Shown here: piece by piece, positions 63,465 to 64,000 of the stretch
How positions within the stretch are numbered: position 1 is the stretch's first letter
Layout: each line of letters starts with the position of its first letter
Assembly: GCA_035441325.1 (NCBI GenBank)
Contig: DAOROA010000011.1
Span: forward strand, 1 to 64,000
Source of the DNA: Competibacter_A sp002352125
GTDB lineage: Bacteria > Pseudomonadota > Gammaproteobacteria > Competibacterales > Competibacteraceae
Direction of reading: 5' to 3'
Length of the DNA stretch: 64,000 nucleotides
Made by a program: the position numbers and the translations under genes
Notes under the pieces: generated by a model
The model's input: the letters and a program-made list of their open reading frames with translations, nothing else
Database searches by the model: none
What the model was told of the DNA's origin: nothing

Positions 63465-64000
63465 ATGAGCTTCTCTCGTGTCGACGGTTTCCGAATTGCC
63501 GGTGTCAGTACCTGTGTGCCGATCCACGCAATCGACAATATGGAATGCGGCAAGGATTATGGCGCTGATGAGGTACGCAAGGTCGTGGCTATGGCCGGTG
63601 TACGGTACCGCCATGTCGTCGAGCCCGGCATTACTTCCGCTGACCTCTGTTTCGAAGCTGCGAACCAGCTACTCGAACGGATCGACTGGGCGCGCGATTC
63701 GATTACGGGCCTGATCCTGGTGACGCAAACACCCGATTATTTTCTACCCTCATCGAGCTGCATGCTCCATAAGTGGCTCGGGCTATCGGATCAATGTGCC
63801 GCATTCGACGTGGGGCTTGGCTGCTCGGGCTATCCCTACGGCCTTTACCTGGCGGCAACCATGCTGAAGGCCGGAGGTCACCAACGAATCCTGATGCTGC
63901 ACGGTGAGACACCGAGCCGGTTTACCAGCCCGGACGATCATGCAACAACCCTGCTATTTGGCGATGCTGGTTCGGCGACTGCAATCGAGGTGACTGACGC
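63465..64000 (+). CDS. Ketosynthase III-like (FabH-type) protein, 3' end missing
   Basis: The frame runs from an ATG at 63465, preceded by AAGGAA, to the right edge, 178 codons. It matches the N-terminal half of 3-oxoacyl-ACP synthase III: VDGFRIAGVSTCVPIHAI, LILVTQTPDYFLPSSSCMLH and active-site Cys-120 in FDVGLGCSGYPYGLYLA. TLLFGDAGSATAIEV follows. The His and Asn of the catalytic triad lie beyond the window. It probably condenses an acyl group with a carrier-bound acyl unit in the same pathway as the neighbouring carrier protein and ligase. Confidence 0.88.
   Translation, partial: MSFSRVDGFRIAGVSTCVPIHAIDNMECGKDYGADEVRKVVAMAGVRYRHVVEPGITSADLCFEAANQLLERIDWARDSITGLILVTQTPDYFLPSSSCMLHKWLGLSDQCAAFDVGLGCSGYPYGLYLAATMLKAGGHQRILMLHGETPSRFTSPDDHATTLLFGDAGSATAIEVTD

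Overview
The window is 64 kb of GC-rich DNA that looks like a chromosome of a facultatively anaerobic gammaproteobacterium. It carries a membrane-bound nitrate reductase operon with NarK transporters, molybdenum cofactor genes, a CheB-CheR chemotaxis-type regulator, DctB/DctD-like and other sigma54-type regulators, and a polysaccharide cluster of the XrtA/PEP-CTERM type. This mix suggests an activated-sludge lineage such as Competibacteraceae, but that is a guess from gene content and no marker gene is present. One run of 100 Ns (9364-9463) marks a scaffold join inside a tandem repeat.

Left part (1-20.7 kb). A truncated large membrane protein leaves the left edge. Next come a small exported protein with GFN motifs, an ArsS-like radical SAM enzyme, DUF1223 and spondin-domain exported proteins, and an OmpR-type two-component pair. 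An IS607-type element with an internally deleted TnpB is followed by an alpha/beta hydrolase-TPR fusion gene, a HigBA-type toxin-antitoxin locus whose toxin is frameshifted, and a second GFN-motif exported protein. A sodium:solute symporter is translationally coupled to a phosphoesterase-like gene. A tight operon then encodes a glutaredoxin, a TVP38-flavin oxidoreductase fusion and a DUF302 protein. An AT-rich HAD phosphatase gene looks foreign.

Middle part (20.9-42.3 kb). This stretch is rich in signalling genes: a CheB-CheR-PAS protein, a hybrid histidine kinase, a DctB/DctD-like pair with no transporter beside it, and a receiver-PAS-AAA+ activator. They alternate with metabolic genes: an extradiol-dioxygenase-like protein, AlaA, an AhpD-like protein, an LhgO-like oxidase, a glycerophosphodiester phosphodiesterase, a Tat-exported FAD oxidase and an HdeA-like protein. 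An AT-rich island at about 32.9-35.0 kb holds a DUF2235-like hydrolase divergent from a free-standing deaminase-fold protein, which is followed by a 70-residue partner. This is the best candidate here for an undescribed conflict or toxin system.

Right part (42.4-64 kb). A 440-bp regulatory region with two palindromes and a well-placed FNR-type promoter drives a fused double NarK, a second NarK and narGHJI, ending at an intrinsic terminator. Further downstream, a parvulin-type isomerase, MobB and MoeA probably support nitrate reductase maturation. The last 6 kb is a polysaccharide/acylation cluster: XrtA-type deacetylase, asparagine-synthase-like amidotransferase, acyl carrier protein, acyl ligase, NAD-synthase-like ligase and a ketosynthase III cut by the right edge. 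No tRNA, rRNA or CRISPR array was seen.
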